Below, piece by piece: positions 17,612 to 26,828 of a stretch of DNA of 64,000 bases. Location: positions 1 to 64,000 of the forward strand of contig NZ_BATQ01000133.1 in the NCBI RefSeq assembly GCF_000739635.1, written 5' to 3'. A program made the translations under genes and the position numbers. The notes below the pieces were generated by a model. The model saw only the letters and a list, made by a program, of their open reading frames with translations, searched no databases and was not told the DNA's origin. Every line of letters starts with the position of its first letter. Position 1 is the first letter of the stretch. The stretch comes from Verrucomicrobium sp. BvORR034 (GTDB lineage: Bacteria > Verrucomicrobiota > Verrucomicrobiia > Verrucomicrobiales > Verrucomicrobiaceae).

Positions 17612-19603
17612 ATGGATCGGCCCGACGCTCACATGAACCTCGACAAAAGCCAGCCCACAGACCTCAACAGACGCTCGCTTTCCTGGAAGCGGATCCTGAT
17701 CTTTCTCCTGGCTTTCACGCCGGCCCTCTTCACCGGTCTGCTCGTCTGGGAGAAGAGCGTGGACATCGCCTGCTGGGACACTTGGGAAAATGCCCCGCTC
17801 CTGCAGAAGTGGCACAACGGCATCCTGAGCTGGCATGACCTCTATGCCCCACAGATCCAGCACCGCATCGTGGTGCCGCGCCTCATCATCCTCACCCTGA
17901 GCCATTTGAGCGGCGGAGACTTCCGCTGGGAGAACTACTTCACGTTCCTCCTGTTCCTTCTGAGCGGCCTCCTGACCTGGCGCATCATGAGCAAAACCCT
18001 GGGGCGCAGCCTTTGGGTGGCGGCGATGGCCTCTGCCGCCAATCTGCTCATCTTTTCACCGATGCTCTTCCAGATCCTTTTCTGGGGAGCGGCCATGTGG
18101 ATGGCCATTCCAGTGCCCTGCCTGCTGGCCATTCTCAATGCCTTCACTCCCGACTCTCCGGCACCTGCCATCCCTCCGACGGCCAAACGCCCCTGGCTGT
18201 TGTTTGCCGCCGCGTTGCTTCTGGCGGAGATGGCCACCCACTCCTTCTCGCATGGCCTGGTCTTCTGGCCGGTGATCCTGGTTTACATCCTCCTGCATCC
18301 CAATCTGGCTCCGCTGAAGACCCGCCTTCTCATGGGAGGCATCTGGATTGCCGTGGCCGCAGGCACCATCGCTTCTTACTTCAGCAACTTCTACAACGTC
18401 GCCTTCCACGCCTACAATTTGAAGCCAGGTGACTACGCCCTGGAAGGCGGCATCAGCCTCAACTCGGCGGAGAACATCAAGAAGTTCGTGAATTTCTTCA
18501 TGGGCTTCCTTGGCAATCCCTTCGCGCGCACGCCCTTTGAAGATCATCCCTTGGACTCGTCTGTGTTCTTTGGCATGTGGGTGCTCGTCGCGTTTTTGAT
18601 TGTGGCCGCCCTGACCGTCTTCACCAAAACTGGCCGCAGGCTCTGGCCACAGGCCCTGCCCTGGCTGGCTCTCGCTGCCTACGTCATCGGGGTCGCTCTC
18701 TCGATCAGCAAAGGGCGGGCCCACATCGGGGAACACCGGTCCACCACCACCCGCTATCTGGTCATCAGTTCCTTCCTGCCCATCGCGACCATGGCCCTGG
18801 CCTACCTGCACAGTCGCGAGTGGTTGGCATGGCTTCGACAAAATCCAGCCAACTGGGCCGCGCGTTTCCTTCCCTCCAATGCCCCCGCCATCATCGCCAC
18901 CGCGATGCTCGCCGTCTTCTGCACCGCCCAGATTCCCTCCTGGCGCTACTCACTCCACCTCACAGAGATCTGGCACCGCGCCCGCTGGCAGTCGAAGGGG
19001 CTCACCATGTTCCTGCCGCACTTCCAGCTCAGCCGGGATGAGATGAACGTGCTCTGCAAGGACTACAAATACTGCCTGGATGCCGTGAACATCCTTCGCA
19101 GCCAGGGACTCTTCAAAACTCGCATTCTGGAGTCGCCCGATCTCAGCACGTTTACAAAGGACAAGAAACCCATGCCCAAGGACAAGGCGAACGTCCTGAC
19201 CGCACAGTTCCAGGAGGATGGCGGGCTGGAGATCTCCGGCCATGCGCGATTCGGCACCAAGCACCCCAGCGATCTTGTGCTCATCACCCAAGGCGACAAA
19301 GTCATCGGCCTGATGCAGCCTCAGACCCACCAGTGGCTGCGCATCTACGGACTCGACTATGAGTTCTCGAACCTTGAGGATCTCACCGTTCCCCAGTTGT
19401 ATCCTTGGAAAGGCATTGTGAAGGCCCCTGCCCTGCCTGACGGAGACCTCGCCCTTGAAGCCTGGGCGCTCAACGTTAAAGACAACCGGGTGGCCCGCCT
19501 TCCCGCTCTCATCAAAGTCAACAAGGGCGCCAGAGCCGTCTCCATCGAGACCGAGGGAGGCAAAGATAAAGCCCAGTCCAAAGAGTTCCCCGACTCAAAC
19601 TGA
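17612..19603 (+). CDS. Polytopic membrane protein, paralogue of the 9720-11702 product
   Basis: 663 residues; architecture copies the minus-strand 660-aa protein: N-terminal hydrophobic segment (ILIFLLAFTPALFTGLLVW), a loop with CWDTWENAPLLQKW then QIQHRIVVPRLIILTLSH (compare FLDDWMF and MEHRMAFVRGVIMLFHH in the other), about ten more hydrophobic segments to ~residue 440, and a soluble C-terminal domain with GHARFGTKHPSDLVLITQGD and LALEAWALNVKDNRVA. Sequence identity is low but motif order matches. ATG at 17612 or 17633 could be the start; neither has a strong ribosome-binding site. Transcribed divergently from the PSCyt1 operon. Putative GT-C glycosyltransferase; not proven. Confidence 0.75.
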   Translation: MDRPDAHMNLDKSQPTDLNRRSLSWKRILIFLLAFTPALFTGLLVWEKSVDIACWDTWENAPLLQKWHNGILSWHDLYAPQIQHRIVVPRLIILTLSHLSGGDFRWENYFTFLLFLLSGLLTWRIMSKTLGRSLWVAAMASAANLLIFSPMLFQILFWGAAMWMAIPVPCLLAILNAFTPDSPAPAIPPTAKRPWLLFAAALLLAEMATHSFSHGLVFWPVILVYILLHPNLAPLKTRLLMGGIWIAVAAGTIASYFSNFYNVAFHAYNLKPGDYALEGGISLNSAENIKKFVNFFMGFLGNPFARTPFEDHPLDSSVFFGMWVLVAFLIVAALTVFTKTGRRLWPQALPWLALAAYVIGVALSISKGRAHIGEHRSTTTRYLVISSFLPIATMALAYLHSREWLAWLRQNPANWAARFLPSNAPAIIATAMLAVFCTAQIPSWRYSLHLTEIWHRARWQSKGLTMFLPHFQLSRDEMNVLCKDYKYCLDAVNILRSQGLFKTRILESPDLSTFTKDKKPMPKDKANVLTAQFQEDGGLEISGHARFGTKHPSDLVLITQGDKVIGLMQPQTHQWLRIYGLDYEFSNLEDLTVPQLYPWKGIVKAPALPDGDLALEAWALNVKDNRVARLPALIKVNKGARAVSIETEGGKDKAQSKEFPDSN

Positions 19604-19637
19604 GCATTTCCTGCAAAAGCCCCTCCTGTGAATCCTG

Positions 19638-20711
19638 TCAAAACTGGAGTTCCATCTGAGGACCTCGCACCACCGGCTTACGGAAGGCCGCCACGCTGAG
19701 CACCGGCGGCCTTTTCTGCGCGATGCCACTTCTTCTAAGGCTGACTTGAAACACTTGGGCAATCTGGTCCGCCCACACTCCCACCCCCTTGAGACGTTTG
19801 CCGAATTCAGGGTGTGACAAGGTTCGCCCCTGTGATTCCTCAATCCTGCCCAGCACCTTCTCCCTTTGCCCGGGAACGTGCTCATTCAGCCAGTCGGCGA
19901 AGACATCCTTCACCGCGAAGGGAAGCCGGACGACGGTGTAGCTGGCAAAGCTCGCCCCTGCCTCTGCTGCTGCCTCAATGATGGCGGGCAGCTCATGATC
20001 GTTCAGACCAGGGATCATGGGCGCGGCTGATACTCCGACCGGCACCCCAGCCTCATGCAAAGTCCGCATGGCCTGCAGACGCATGGCGGGCGAGGAGGCT
20101 CTCGGTTCCAGCACATGCGCGAGTTTGGGATCCAAAGACGTGATCGAGAGATACACTGCCGCGGCATGATCCGCAGCCAGCTTGGCCAGCAAATCGATGT
20201 CCCGGGTGACCAGATGGTTCTTGGTGATCAGCACCACCGGGTGATGACACTCCGCCAGCACTTCCAGACAGCCTCGGGTGATCTTCATGCTCCGCTCCAC
20301 CGGCTGGTAACAGTCCGTTACCCCGCTCATGGCCAGACGGTCGGGTTCGTACTTCGGCCGCATGAGTGCCGCCCGCAAGAGTCCCGGGGCATCCGGCTTT
20401 ACCATGATGCGCGACTCAAAATCCAGCCCGGCGCTGAACCCAAGGTACTCATGCGTGGGGCGCGCGTAGCAGTAGGCACAGCCATGTTCGCATCCGCGGT
20501 AGGGATTGATGCTCCCGCCAAATCCCAGGTCCGGGCTGTTGTTGGTCGTGATGATGCTCTGGGAATGATCCACAAAGAACTTCGTCGTCACCTTTGAAGG
20601 AGCCTCACCCTCCTCATAGCTCACATGAAGCTGGGTGAACCTCTGGTCCGGATTGTCTCCGGCTCCACGTCCGCGAGGACGGGGTGCCTGCGCGTGAGCT
20701 GCTTCGTTCAT
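19638..20711 (-). CDS. PA0069-family radical SAM protein (Rv2578c/SplB-like)
   Basis: Radical SAM enzyme of unknown reaction, 357 residues from the ATG at 20711. The iron-sulfur motif is C74-x3-C78-x2-C81 in NPYRGCEHGCAYCYAR, preceded by FGGSINP, and followed by HEYLGFSAGLDFESRIMVK and SGVTDCYQPVER, which define this subgroup. The N-terminus (PRPRGRGAGDNPDQRF) is the usual basic lead. The frame is open upstream to 20765, but residues before MNEAAHAQ lack conservation-like features. Convergent with the membrane protein gene to its left; 177 bases from the divergent flavoprotein gene. Confidence 0.9.
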   Translation of the reverse strand: MNEAAHAQAPRPRGRGAGDNPDQRFTQLHVSYEEGEAPSKVTTKFFVDHSQSIITTNNSPDLGFGGSINPYRGCEHGCAYCYARPTHEYLGFSAGLDFESRIMVKPDAPGLLRAALMRPKYEPDRLAMSGVTDCYQPVERSMKITRGCLEVLAECHHPVVLITKNHLVTRDIDLLAKLAADHAAAVYLSITSLDPKLAHVLEPRASSPAMRLQAMRTLHEAGVPVGVSAAPMIPGLNDHELPAIIEAAAEAGASFASYTVVRLPFAVKDVFADWLNEHVPGQREKVLGRIEESQGRTLSHPEFGKRLKGVGVWADQIAQVFQVSLRRSGIAQKRPPVLSVAAFRKPVVRGPQMELQF

Positions 20712-20888
20712 GCGCCGAGAATACAGTTCATTTGAACACATGTCAAACCTGTAACTCATACCCACGTTGGCGAGGGTTTTGCTTCTTTAGCCCCGGATTG
20801 AGCCAAAGGAAGATCCCCCGTCGGGTTGACAGCCCACTTCGCCCCCCTAATTTGACCGCCCTCTTTCCATCTGCTACGCACCGAACAC

Positions 20889-22044
20889 ATGAGCACTGCC
20901 GCAACGAACAAGCCCGCTTACAACGTCAAGAATCCGTTCATCGCGCGCCTTAAGCGTGCCTTTGACCTGACCGGCCCCGGTGCATCCAAGAACACGCGTC
21001 ACTACGAGATCGACCTGACCGGCTCCGGCATGGAATTCCTGCCAGGTGACTCCCTGGCGGTGCTACCCACGAATGACCCGGCCCTTGTTGACTTGATCCT
21101 GCAGGTGCAGGGTTTCAGCGGTTCCGAAGTGGTGCCCCACCCGAAGGGCGGTGAAACCACGATCCGCCAGGCGTTGATCGAGGTCTACGCGATCACGGAG
21201 GTGGACAGCAAGATTCTCAAGGCCGTGGCGGACAAGGCAGGCAACAGCGAGTTGCTCTCCCTCACCACCCCCGAGCGCAAAGAAGACCTCAAGAAATACC
21301 TCTGGGGCAGTGACGTGCTGGACATCCTTCAGGAAAACCCTACCGCCAAGTTTGAGCCCGCCGAACTGGCCGGCCTGCTGCGCAAACTGAACATCCGCCT
21401 TTACTCCATCTCCTCCAGCCTCGCCGCCAATCCAGAGCAGGTGCATCTCACCGTGGCCACCGTGCGCTATGAGAGCCACGGCCGCATGCGCGGTGGCGTG
21501 TGCTCCACCTTCCTGGCGGACCGGATCGACGAGAGCACCCCCCCTGCCCACCTTCATCAAGTCGGGCGCGGGCTTCCGTCTCCCCGCTCCGGAAGAAGAA
21601 ACACCCATTATCATGGTGGGACCCGGCACCGGCATCGCCCCCTTCCGCTCCTTCCTTCAGGAACGTCAGGCCACGGGTGCCAAGGGCAAAGCCTGGTTGT
21701 TCTTCGGTGAGATCAACCGCTCCACCTGCTTCTTCTATGAGTCCGAGTTCGAAGCCTACCTCGCGGACGGCACCCTCACTCGCCTGGACACCGCTTTCTC
21801 GCGCGATCAGGCCCTGAAGCTGTATGTCCAGCACAAGATGCTGGAGAACGGCAAGGAACTCTTCGACTGGCTCGAGCAGGGAGCCATCTTCTACGTGTGC
21901 GGCGACGCTGCCCGTATGGCGGTGGACGTGGACAACGCGCTTCGCGAGATCGTCGCCAAAGAAGGCGGTAAATCCCCCGAGGAAGTAAACGCCTACATGG
22001 ACAACCTCAAGGCCAGCAAGCGCTACCGTCGCGACGTGTACTAA
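20889..22044 (+). pseudogene. Sulfite reductase flavoprotein-type FAD/NADP reductase, split by one frameshift
   Basis: CysJ/P450-reductase-like diflavin reductase lacking the flavodoxin domain (FAD-binding plus NADPH-binding only). Frame one begins MSTAATNKPAYNVKNPF, with YEIDLTGSGMEFLPGDSLAV, RLYSISSSLAANPEQVHLTV (FAD site) and GGVCSTFLADRIDESTP; the protein then continues one base later in the next frame as LPTFIKSGAGFRLP, GPGTGIAPFRSFLQER (NADP site) and FYVCGDAARMAVDV to RRDVY. The switch falls in a run of seven C (21,538-21,544); six C would give an uninterrupted ~384-aa protein. Real mutation or sequencing error. Likely electron donor to sulfite reductase or a related hemoprotein; no partner is adjacent. 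Confidence 0.9.
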
Positions 22045-22078
22045 GGTTATCGCCTTGGTTTTGACCAAGTCATTTCAA

Positions 22079-22109
22079 GCGCACCCTGTCTCAGGGTGCG
22101 CTTTTTTTT
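22079..22109 (+). terminator. Rho-independent terminator after the flavoprotein gene
   Basis: A perfect 10-bp stem GCGCACCCTG (22079-22088) and CAGGGTGCGC (22092-22101) with a 3-base loop, followed by eight T. It lies 34 bases after the flavoprotein stop codon and isolates that gene from the downstream TPR gene. Confidence 0.93.
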
Positions 22110-22212
22110 GCCCCGCAAAGACCTGTGCCTCCCAATTGCCACGGAAACTTCGTTGCAGCCCCGCACGGCGAGGGGCAAACTGTTCGTCTGGTCTTTCGCA
22201 ACTCCCCTCCCC

Positions 22213-22956
22213 ATGGCTCTCCGAATCCCCTCCCTTCTCGCTCTGCTCTTCCTCGCCGGCGGTTTGGCCGCTCCCGTCGCTCACGGGAAGGACACTGAAA
22301 AAGCCGAGGCCAAGGCGGGGAACGAAAGCCCGAGTCCTGAAGACGCCCGGTTCTTCAATCTGATCCGGGAAGCCCAAGGCTTGCACGCCACGCAGAAGAA
22401 TTTTGACGCTCTGCAGAAGCTCGATGAGGCAGAACTGCTCCAGCCTAGCAGCCCCCTCATTCCCAATGTCCGCGGCAGCATTTTCACCGCAATGCGGGAC
22501 ATCCCCAAGGCCCGGGAGAACTTCGAAAAAGCCCGTTCTCTGAGTCCGGAGGCTTTCGAGCCGAAGTTCAACCTGGTGGAGCTGGACTATGTGGAAGGCA
22601 AGTATCCGGAAGCTGAAGCGGGATTCTCCAAATTGCTGACCGACTATCCCAAGCTGAAGCTCGAGGTGCGGCATCTGAGCCAGTTTAAGGTGCTCGTCTG
22701 CCGGCTCAAACAGGGTAACGTGTCGGGGGCTCAGGAGATCGCGAAGAATTTCACCTTCATGGATGACACCCCCGCCTACTACTACAGCAAGGCGGCCTTT
22801 GCCTACCAGGAAAGCAAGAAGGTGGAAGGCAACGAATGGCTGGGAAGAGCTGCCGGCATCTACAAGCAGCCAGTCCTCGTGCCCTACATCGACTCCCTGA
22901 TGGAAGCCAAGTGGGTGGACAGCCTGGGCGTGACCGAGAGTCCGCCCAAACCTTAG
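22213..22956 (+). CDS. Secreted TPR-repeat protein
   Basis: About 247 residues from the ATG at 22213, which begins a clear signal peptide (MALRIPSLLALLFLAGGLAA, cleavage near AHG). The mature part contains TPR-like helices: FFNLIREAQGLHATQKNFDA, PNVRGSIFTAMRDIPKAREN and FEPKFNLVELDYVEGKYPEA. No enzymatic motif; presumably a periplasmic scaffold or chaperone. The frame is open upstream to 22096, but that would overlap the terminator and precede the signal peptide. Function unknown. Confidence 0.8.
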   Translation: MALRIPSLLALLFLAGGLAAPVAHGKDTEKAEAKAGNESPSPEDARFFNLIREAQGLHATQKNFDALQKLDEAELLQPSSPLIPNVRGSIFTAMRDIPKARENFEKARSLSPEAFEPKFNLVELDYVEGKYPEAEAGFSKLLTDYPKLKLEVRHLSQFKVLVCRLKQGNVSGAQEIAKNFTFMDDTPAYYYSKAAFAYQESKKVEGNEWLGRAAGIYKQPVLVPYIDSLMEAKWVDSLGVTESPPKP

Positions 22957-22983
22957 CGTGGCGAACAGCACCGGCCTATTATC

Positions 22984-23011
22984 TGTTCCATGGACCCCGT
23001 TTCATGGAACA
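22984..23011. promoter_or_regulatory. Inverted repeat upstream of the GT4/GH130 pair
   Basis: Perfect 9-nt arms TGTTCCATG (22984-22992) and CATGGAACA (23003-23011) separated by 10 bases, 65 bases before the TTG start of the glycosyltransferase gene. There is no T-tract, so an operator is as likely as a terminator for the TPR gene. Confidence 0.45.
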
Positions 23012-23075
23012 ACGTCTTGCTTAGTGAGAACCGGGGCTTATTGTCTCCCATGTCGCAGCAGTTGAGAGGATTATC

Positions 23076-25361
23076 TTGAGCGGACAGGCTCCTACAGGGA
23101 GCATCGCTTTTCTGGGTGGCTACGAGCCGAGGCTTTGTGGAATAGCCACTTTCACGCATGATCTATGCGAAGCGGTCAGCACCGCTGCCCCTTCCGCGCA
23201 GTGCATCACGGGAGCCGTGAATGATCGGCCAGAGGGTTACAGGTACCCTCCCCGTGTCCGGTTTGAGTTGCAGGAAAAGGATCTCGACTCCTATCGTCGG
23301 GCCGCCGATTTCCTGAACTTCAACAATGTGGACGTCCTCTGCGTGCAGCACGAGTTCGGCATCTATGGCGGCGCGGCGGGCAGTCACTTGCTGGCCCTTC
23401 TCAAAGAAGTGCGCATGCCCGTGGTAACCACCTTGCACACCGTCTTGCGGGAGCCCAATCTCGAACAGCGGAAGGTGATGGAAGAACTGGCCATGCGCAG
23501 CGATCGCCTGGTGGTCATGGCCCGGAAAGGCGCTGAGATCCTGCGTGAAACCTACGGCGTGCCAGAGGCCAAGGTGGACATCATTCCCCATGGCATTCCC
23601 GACATCGCATTCTCTGACTCCGCTGTTTACAAGGCCCAGTTCGGGGTCGAAGGCCGCGTGGTGTTGCTTACCTTCGGTCTGCTGGGCCCCGGCAAGGGCA
23701 TCGAGCATGCGATCGAAGCCCTGCCCGCGATCGTCAAGGAACATCCCAACGTCGTTTATCTGGTTCTGGGAGCCACCCACCCTCACCTCGTGGCCCGGGA
23801 GGGGGAGCGCTACCGTCTCAGCCTGGAGCGTCTTGCAGAGGATCGTGGAGTGAAGGACCACGTTATCTTCTATAACCGCTTCGTATCCCTTGAGGATCTC
23901 AAGGAGTTCATCGGTGCGACGGACATCTACCTCACGCCCTATCTCAATGAGGCCCAGATCACCTCAGGCACCCTCGCCTACGTCTTTGGCGCCGGAAAGG
24001 CCGTCGTCTCGACCCCCTACTGGCATGCCCAGGAACTGCTGGCAGACGGACGAGGCACCCTGGTCCCCTTTCGCAATCCGAAGGCGATCGCCGATGCGGT
24101 CTGTGATTACCTGAACCATCCGGACCGGTTTGAGGTCACCCGCAGACAAGCCCACCAATACGGCCGGGAGATGATCTGGCCTGCGGTCGCCCAGCGTTAT
24201 CTTGAGGCCTTCCAGCATGCGCGCGCTGACCGCAAGGCCGCTCCCCGCACCGCCTTTGCCGGTTGGACACTCGCCAGCCGCCCCTATGACCTCCCGCCAG
24301 TGCGGCTCGATCACCTGGTACGGATGAGTGACCACACTGGCATTTTTCAGCACGCGATCTTCAACGTACCCAACTATCACGAAGGCTATTGCACCGATGA
24401 CAACGCCCGGGCCTTCATCCTGTGCAATCTCCTGGCCGACTTGGGTGCCACCCCTCCGGGAGAGAATCTTGATCATCTGGCCAGCAGCTATCTCGCGTTC
24501 CTTGCCGCCGCGTTGAACCGCGACACGGGTCGTTTCCGGAACTTCATGAGTCATGGGCGACAGTGGCTGGAAGATTGCGGCAGTGAGGACAGTCACGGCC
24601 GCGCGCTCTGGGCCCTCGGCAACGGGGCGGGCCACTCCCGCAATGAAGGACGCCGTCGGCTCTGCGTGCAGCTTTTTGAGATTGGCCTTCCTGCGGTGTT
24701 GAACTTCACCTCCCCGCGTGCCATTGCATTCACCCTTCTCGGCATTCATGAATACCTTCGCAACCACCCCACCTGCCCCAAAGCAGGAAAGGTCAGGGAG
24801 ACATTGACGAATTGGTTGGTCACACTTTGGAAAGACTGTGCCGATGAAAACTGGCCGTGGTTTGAGTCCAGCGCCACCTATGACAATGCCCGCCTCAGTC
24901 AGGCTTTGATTTTGAGCGGCCGCTGGATGCCCCATCCCGAGGCATTGCAGATTGGACTCAATTCCCTCCGTTGGCTGGCTTCGATTCAGCGGACTCAAGG
25001 AGGCCATTTCCGCCCTATCGGCAGCAATGGTTTTTACGTGAAGGAGGGTGCCCGCGCCGATTTCGATCAACAACCCGTGGAAGCCCAAGCCATGGTGTCC
25101 GCCTGCCTGGAAGCCTACCACGCCACTCAGGACTCCACTTGGTTCAGTGAAGCCCGCCGGGCCTTCGAGTGGTTTCTCGGCCGCAATGATCTGAACCTTC
25201 CCCTCTACGACTCCAGCAACGGTGGCTGTGGCGACGGACTCCACGTCGATCGTGTCAACGAAAACCAGGGCGCGGAGTCCACTCTCGCCTTCCTGCTTGC
25301 CCTTGCCGAGATGAAGTGGGCTCAAAGTCCCCTCACTCACCTGCTACTTTCTCCCACATGA
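23076..25361 (+). CDS. GT4 glycosyltransferase fused to a C-terminal alpha/alpha-type domain
   Basis: 761 residues. The N-terminal ~390 residues are a GT-B glycosyltransferase family 4: FLGGYEPRLCGIATFTHDLC at the N-terminus, VLCVQHEFGIYGGAAGSHL, IIPHGIPDIAF, LLTFGLLGPGKGIEHAIEAL and the C-terminal donor-site region AQITSGTLAYVFGAGKAVVS. The last ~350 residues are all-alpha with HEGYCTDDNARAFILCNLLA, SEDSHGRALWALG and PWFESSATYDNARLSQALI, resembling (alpha/alpha)6 glycosidase-like folds. The start is TTG at 23076, placed 6 bases after GAGAGGA; a nearby ATG at 23050 is followed by a stop. The downstream GH130 gene overlaps by four bases. Confidence 0.88.
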   Translation: MSGQAPTGSIAFLGGYEPRLCGIATFTHDLCEAVSTAAPSAQCITGAVNDRPEGYRYPPRVRFELQEKDLDSYRRAADFLNFNNVDVLCVQHEFGIYGGAAGSHLLALLKEVRMPVVTTLHTVLREPNLEQRKVMEELAMRSDRLVVMARKGAEILRETYGVPEAKVDIIPHGIPDIAFSDSAVYKAQFGVEGRVVLLTFGLLGPGKGIEHAIEALPAIVKEHPNVVYLVLGATHPHLVAREGERYRLSLERLAEDRGVKDHVIFYNRFVSLEDLKEFIGATDIYLTPYLNEAQITSGTLAYVFGAGKAVVSTPYWHAQELLADGRGTLVPFRNPKAIADAVCDYLNHPDRFEVTRRQAHQYGREMIWPAVAQRYLEAFQHARADRKAAPRTAFAGWTLASRPYDLPPVRLDHLVRMSDHTGIFQHAIFNVPNYHEGYCTDDNARAFILCNLLADLGATPPGENLDHLASSYLAFLAAALNRDTGRFRNFMSHGRQWLEDCGSEDSHGRALWALGNGAGHSRNEGRRRLCVQLFEIGLPAVLNFTSPRAIAFTLLGIHEYLRNHPTCPKAGKVRETLTNWLVTLWKDCADENWPWFESSATYDNARLSQALILSGRWMPHPEALQIGLNSLRWLASIQRTQGGHFRPIGSNGFYVKEGARADFDQQPVEAQAMVSACLEAYHATQDSTWFSEARRAFEWFLGRNDLNLPLYDSSNGGCGDGLHVDRVNENQGAESTLAFLLALAEMKWAQSPLTHLLLSPT

Positions 25362-26815
25362 GCGCCATTCCCATCCACCGGCACGACATCATCCTAGGTC
25401 CGGAGAGCGCGCGCGTCATCATCCGGCCTTTCATTCCCACCAGCCCGCAACGCATCGCCACCATCATCGGCCGGACGCTGGCCCTTTCAGATGAGGAGGT
25501 TGCCCGGGAGTTGCAGTCTGTTTTTGGGGAGTTTGATTCCCGGCATTTTGATGTCGCGACTCTGCTTATGGAGCAGTTCTTCAAGGTGCAAGGACATATC
25601 TTCACCGACCGTCCCCCTTCACGTGAGCGTCGCCTCCTCATTGGTGCCCAGTTCTCCGGCGAATATGCCCTCGAGTCGGCAGCCCTCTTCAATCCCTCCA
25701 TCGTTCCCCACCCGGATCAGACCAATGTGCCCGAAGGCGGGCTCCGCTTCATCATGAGCCTTCGCGCCACGGGCGAAGGCCACATCTCTTCCATTGAGTT
25801 TCGCGAAGGGCTCTTGTCTCCCGAGGGCACCATTAGCATCAATCCGGTATCCCGCTATGTCACCCTTCCAGAGGTGGTCCCCAATCCCCTCTACCGCAAG
25901 AAACGCTTCATTGTCAAACTGCACGAAATCGGGTTCTACAACGAGTGCGCTGTCGCAGTGATGAGTCCCTTGGGCGACGATTTCACGAGGAGCGAACTCA
26001 CGCTCACCGTGTCCCAGGTCCGCCGTGAAACCCAACCAATCTCTCATGATTTCCGGCGCACTCTGGAGTGCATCCAATGGCTGGCGGACTCCAACTATGA
26101 GGTGCAGTTCCCTGCCAATCTCGCGCTCAGTGAGCGCATCATCTTCCCCATCTCGGACAACGAGAGCAATGGCATAGAAGACGCCCGGTTTGTCCGGTTT
26201 GTGGAAGACGATGGAACGGTCATGTATTACGCGACCTACACCGCCTACAATGGTCGGGCCATTCTTCCCCAGCTCATTGAGACGCAGGACTTTCTTCACT
26301 TCCGCATCCTCACGCTCAATGGCAACGCGGTGCAGAACAAGGGCATGGCGTTGTTTCCGCGAAAGGTTAACGGCAGCTATGCCATGCTGTCACGGCAGGA
26401 TGATGAGAACCTCTTCATCATGTTCTCCGACAACCCCCACCATTGGAATGATCCCCAGATCCTTCTCCGTCCCGCAGAACCGTGGGAAACGGTCAAAGTG
26501 GGCAACTGTGGCTCCCCCATTGAGACGGAGGCTGGCTGGCTGGTCATCACTCACGGCGTGGGGCCCATGCGAAAATACTGCCTGGGTGCGGCCCTGCTCG
26601 ATTTGAATGATCCCACCAAGGTCATTGGCAGACTCCGCGAACCGCTGCTTTCCCCGGAAGGCAACGAGCGTGAAGGCTATGTTCCCAACGTCGTGTACAG
26701 CTGTGGCTCTCTCATCCATGGCACGGAATTGATCCTGCCCTATGCGATGAGCGACAAGGCGACTGCCGTAGCCAGCGTGCCTCTGAAAAAGCTACTGGCA
26801 GCCCTCACCGCCTAG
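25358..26815 (+). CDS. GH130-family glycoside phosphorylase (mannoside phosphorylase type)
   Basis: 485 residues from the ATG at 25358, which overlaps the preceding stop as ATGA. GH130 enzymes phosphorolyse beta-mannosides to mannose-1-phosphate. Landmarks: ISDNESNGIEDARFVRFVED (the catalytic-Asp region IEDAR), MYYATYTAYNGR, NKGMALFPRKVNGSYAMLSR, WETVKVGNCGSPIETEAGWL and PYAMSDKATAVASVPL. The first ~150 residues are an N-terminal extension beyond the five-bladed propeller, seen in long GH130 members. No signal peptide, so it acts in the cytoplasm. The coupled GT4 protein suggests a synthesis/turnover pair for a mannose-type glycan. Confidence 0.9.
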   Translation: MSAIPIHRHDIILGPESARVIIRPFIPTSPQRIATIIGRTLALSDEEVARELQSVFGEFDSRHFDVATLLMEQFFKVQGHIFTDRPPSRERRLLIGAQFSGEYALESAALFNPSIVPHPDQTNVPEGGLRFIMSLRATGEGHISSIEFREGLLSPEGTISINPVSRYVTLPEVVPNPLYRKKRFIVKLHEIGFYNECAVAVMSPLGDDFTRSELTLTVSQVRRETQPISHDFRRTLECIQWLADSNYEVQFPANLALSERIIFPISDNESNGIEDARFVRFVEDDGTVMYYATYTAYNGRAILPQLIETQDFLHFRILTLNGNAVQNKGMALFPRKVNGSYAMLSRQDDENLFIMFSDNPHHWNDPQILLRPAEPWETVKVGNCGSPIETEAGWLVITHGVGPMRKYCLGAALLDLNDPTKVIGRLREPLLSPEGNEREGYVPNVVYSCGSLIHGTELILPYAMSDKATAVASVPLKKLLAALTA

Positions 26816-26828
26816 CCCCTGGTCCGGC

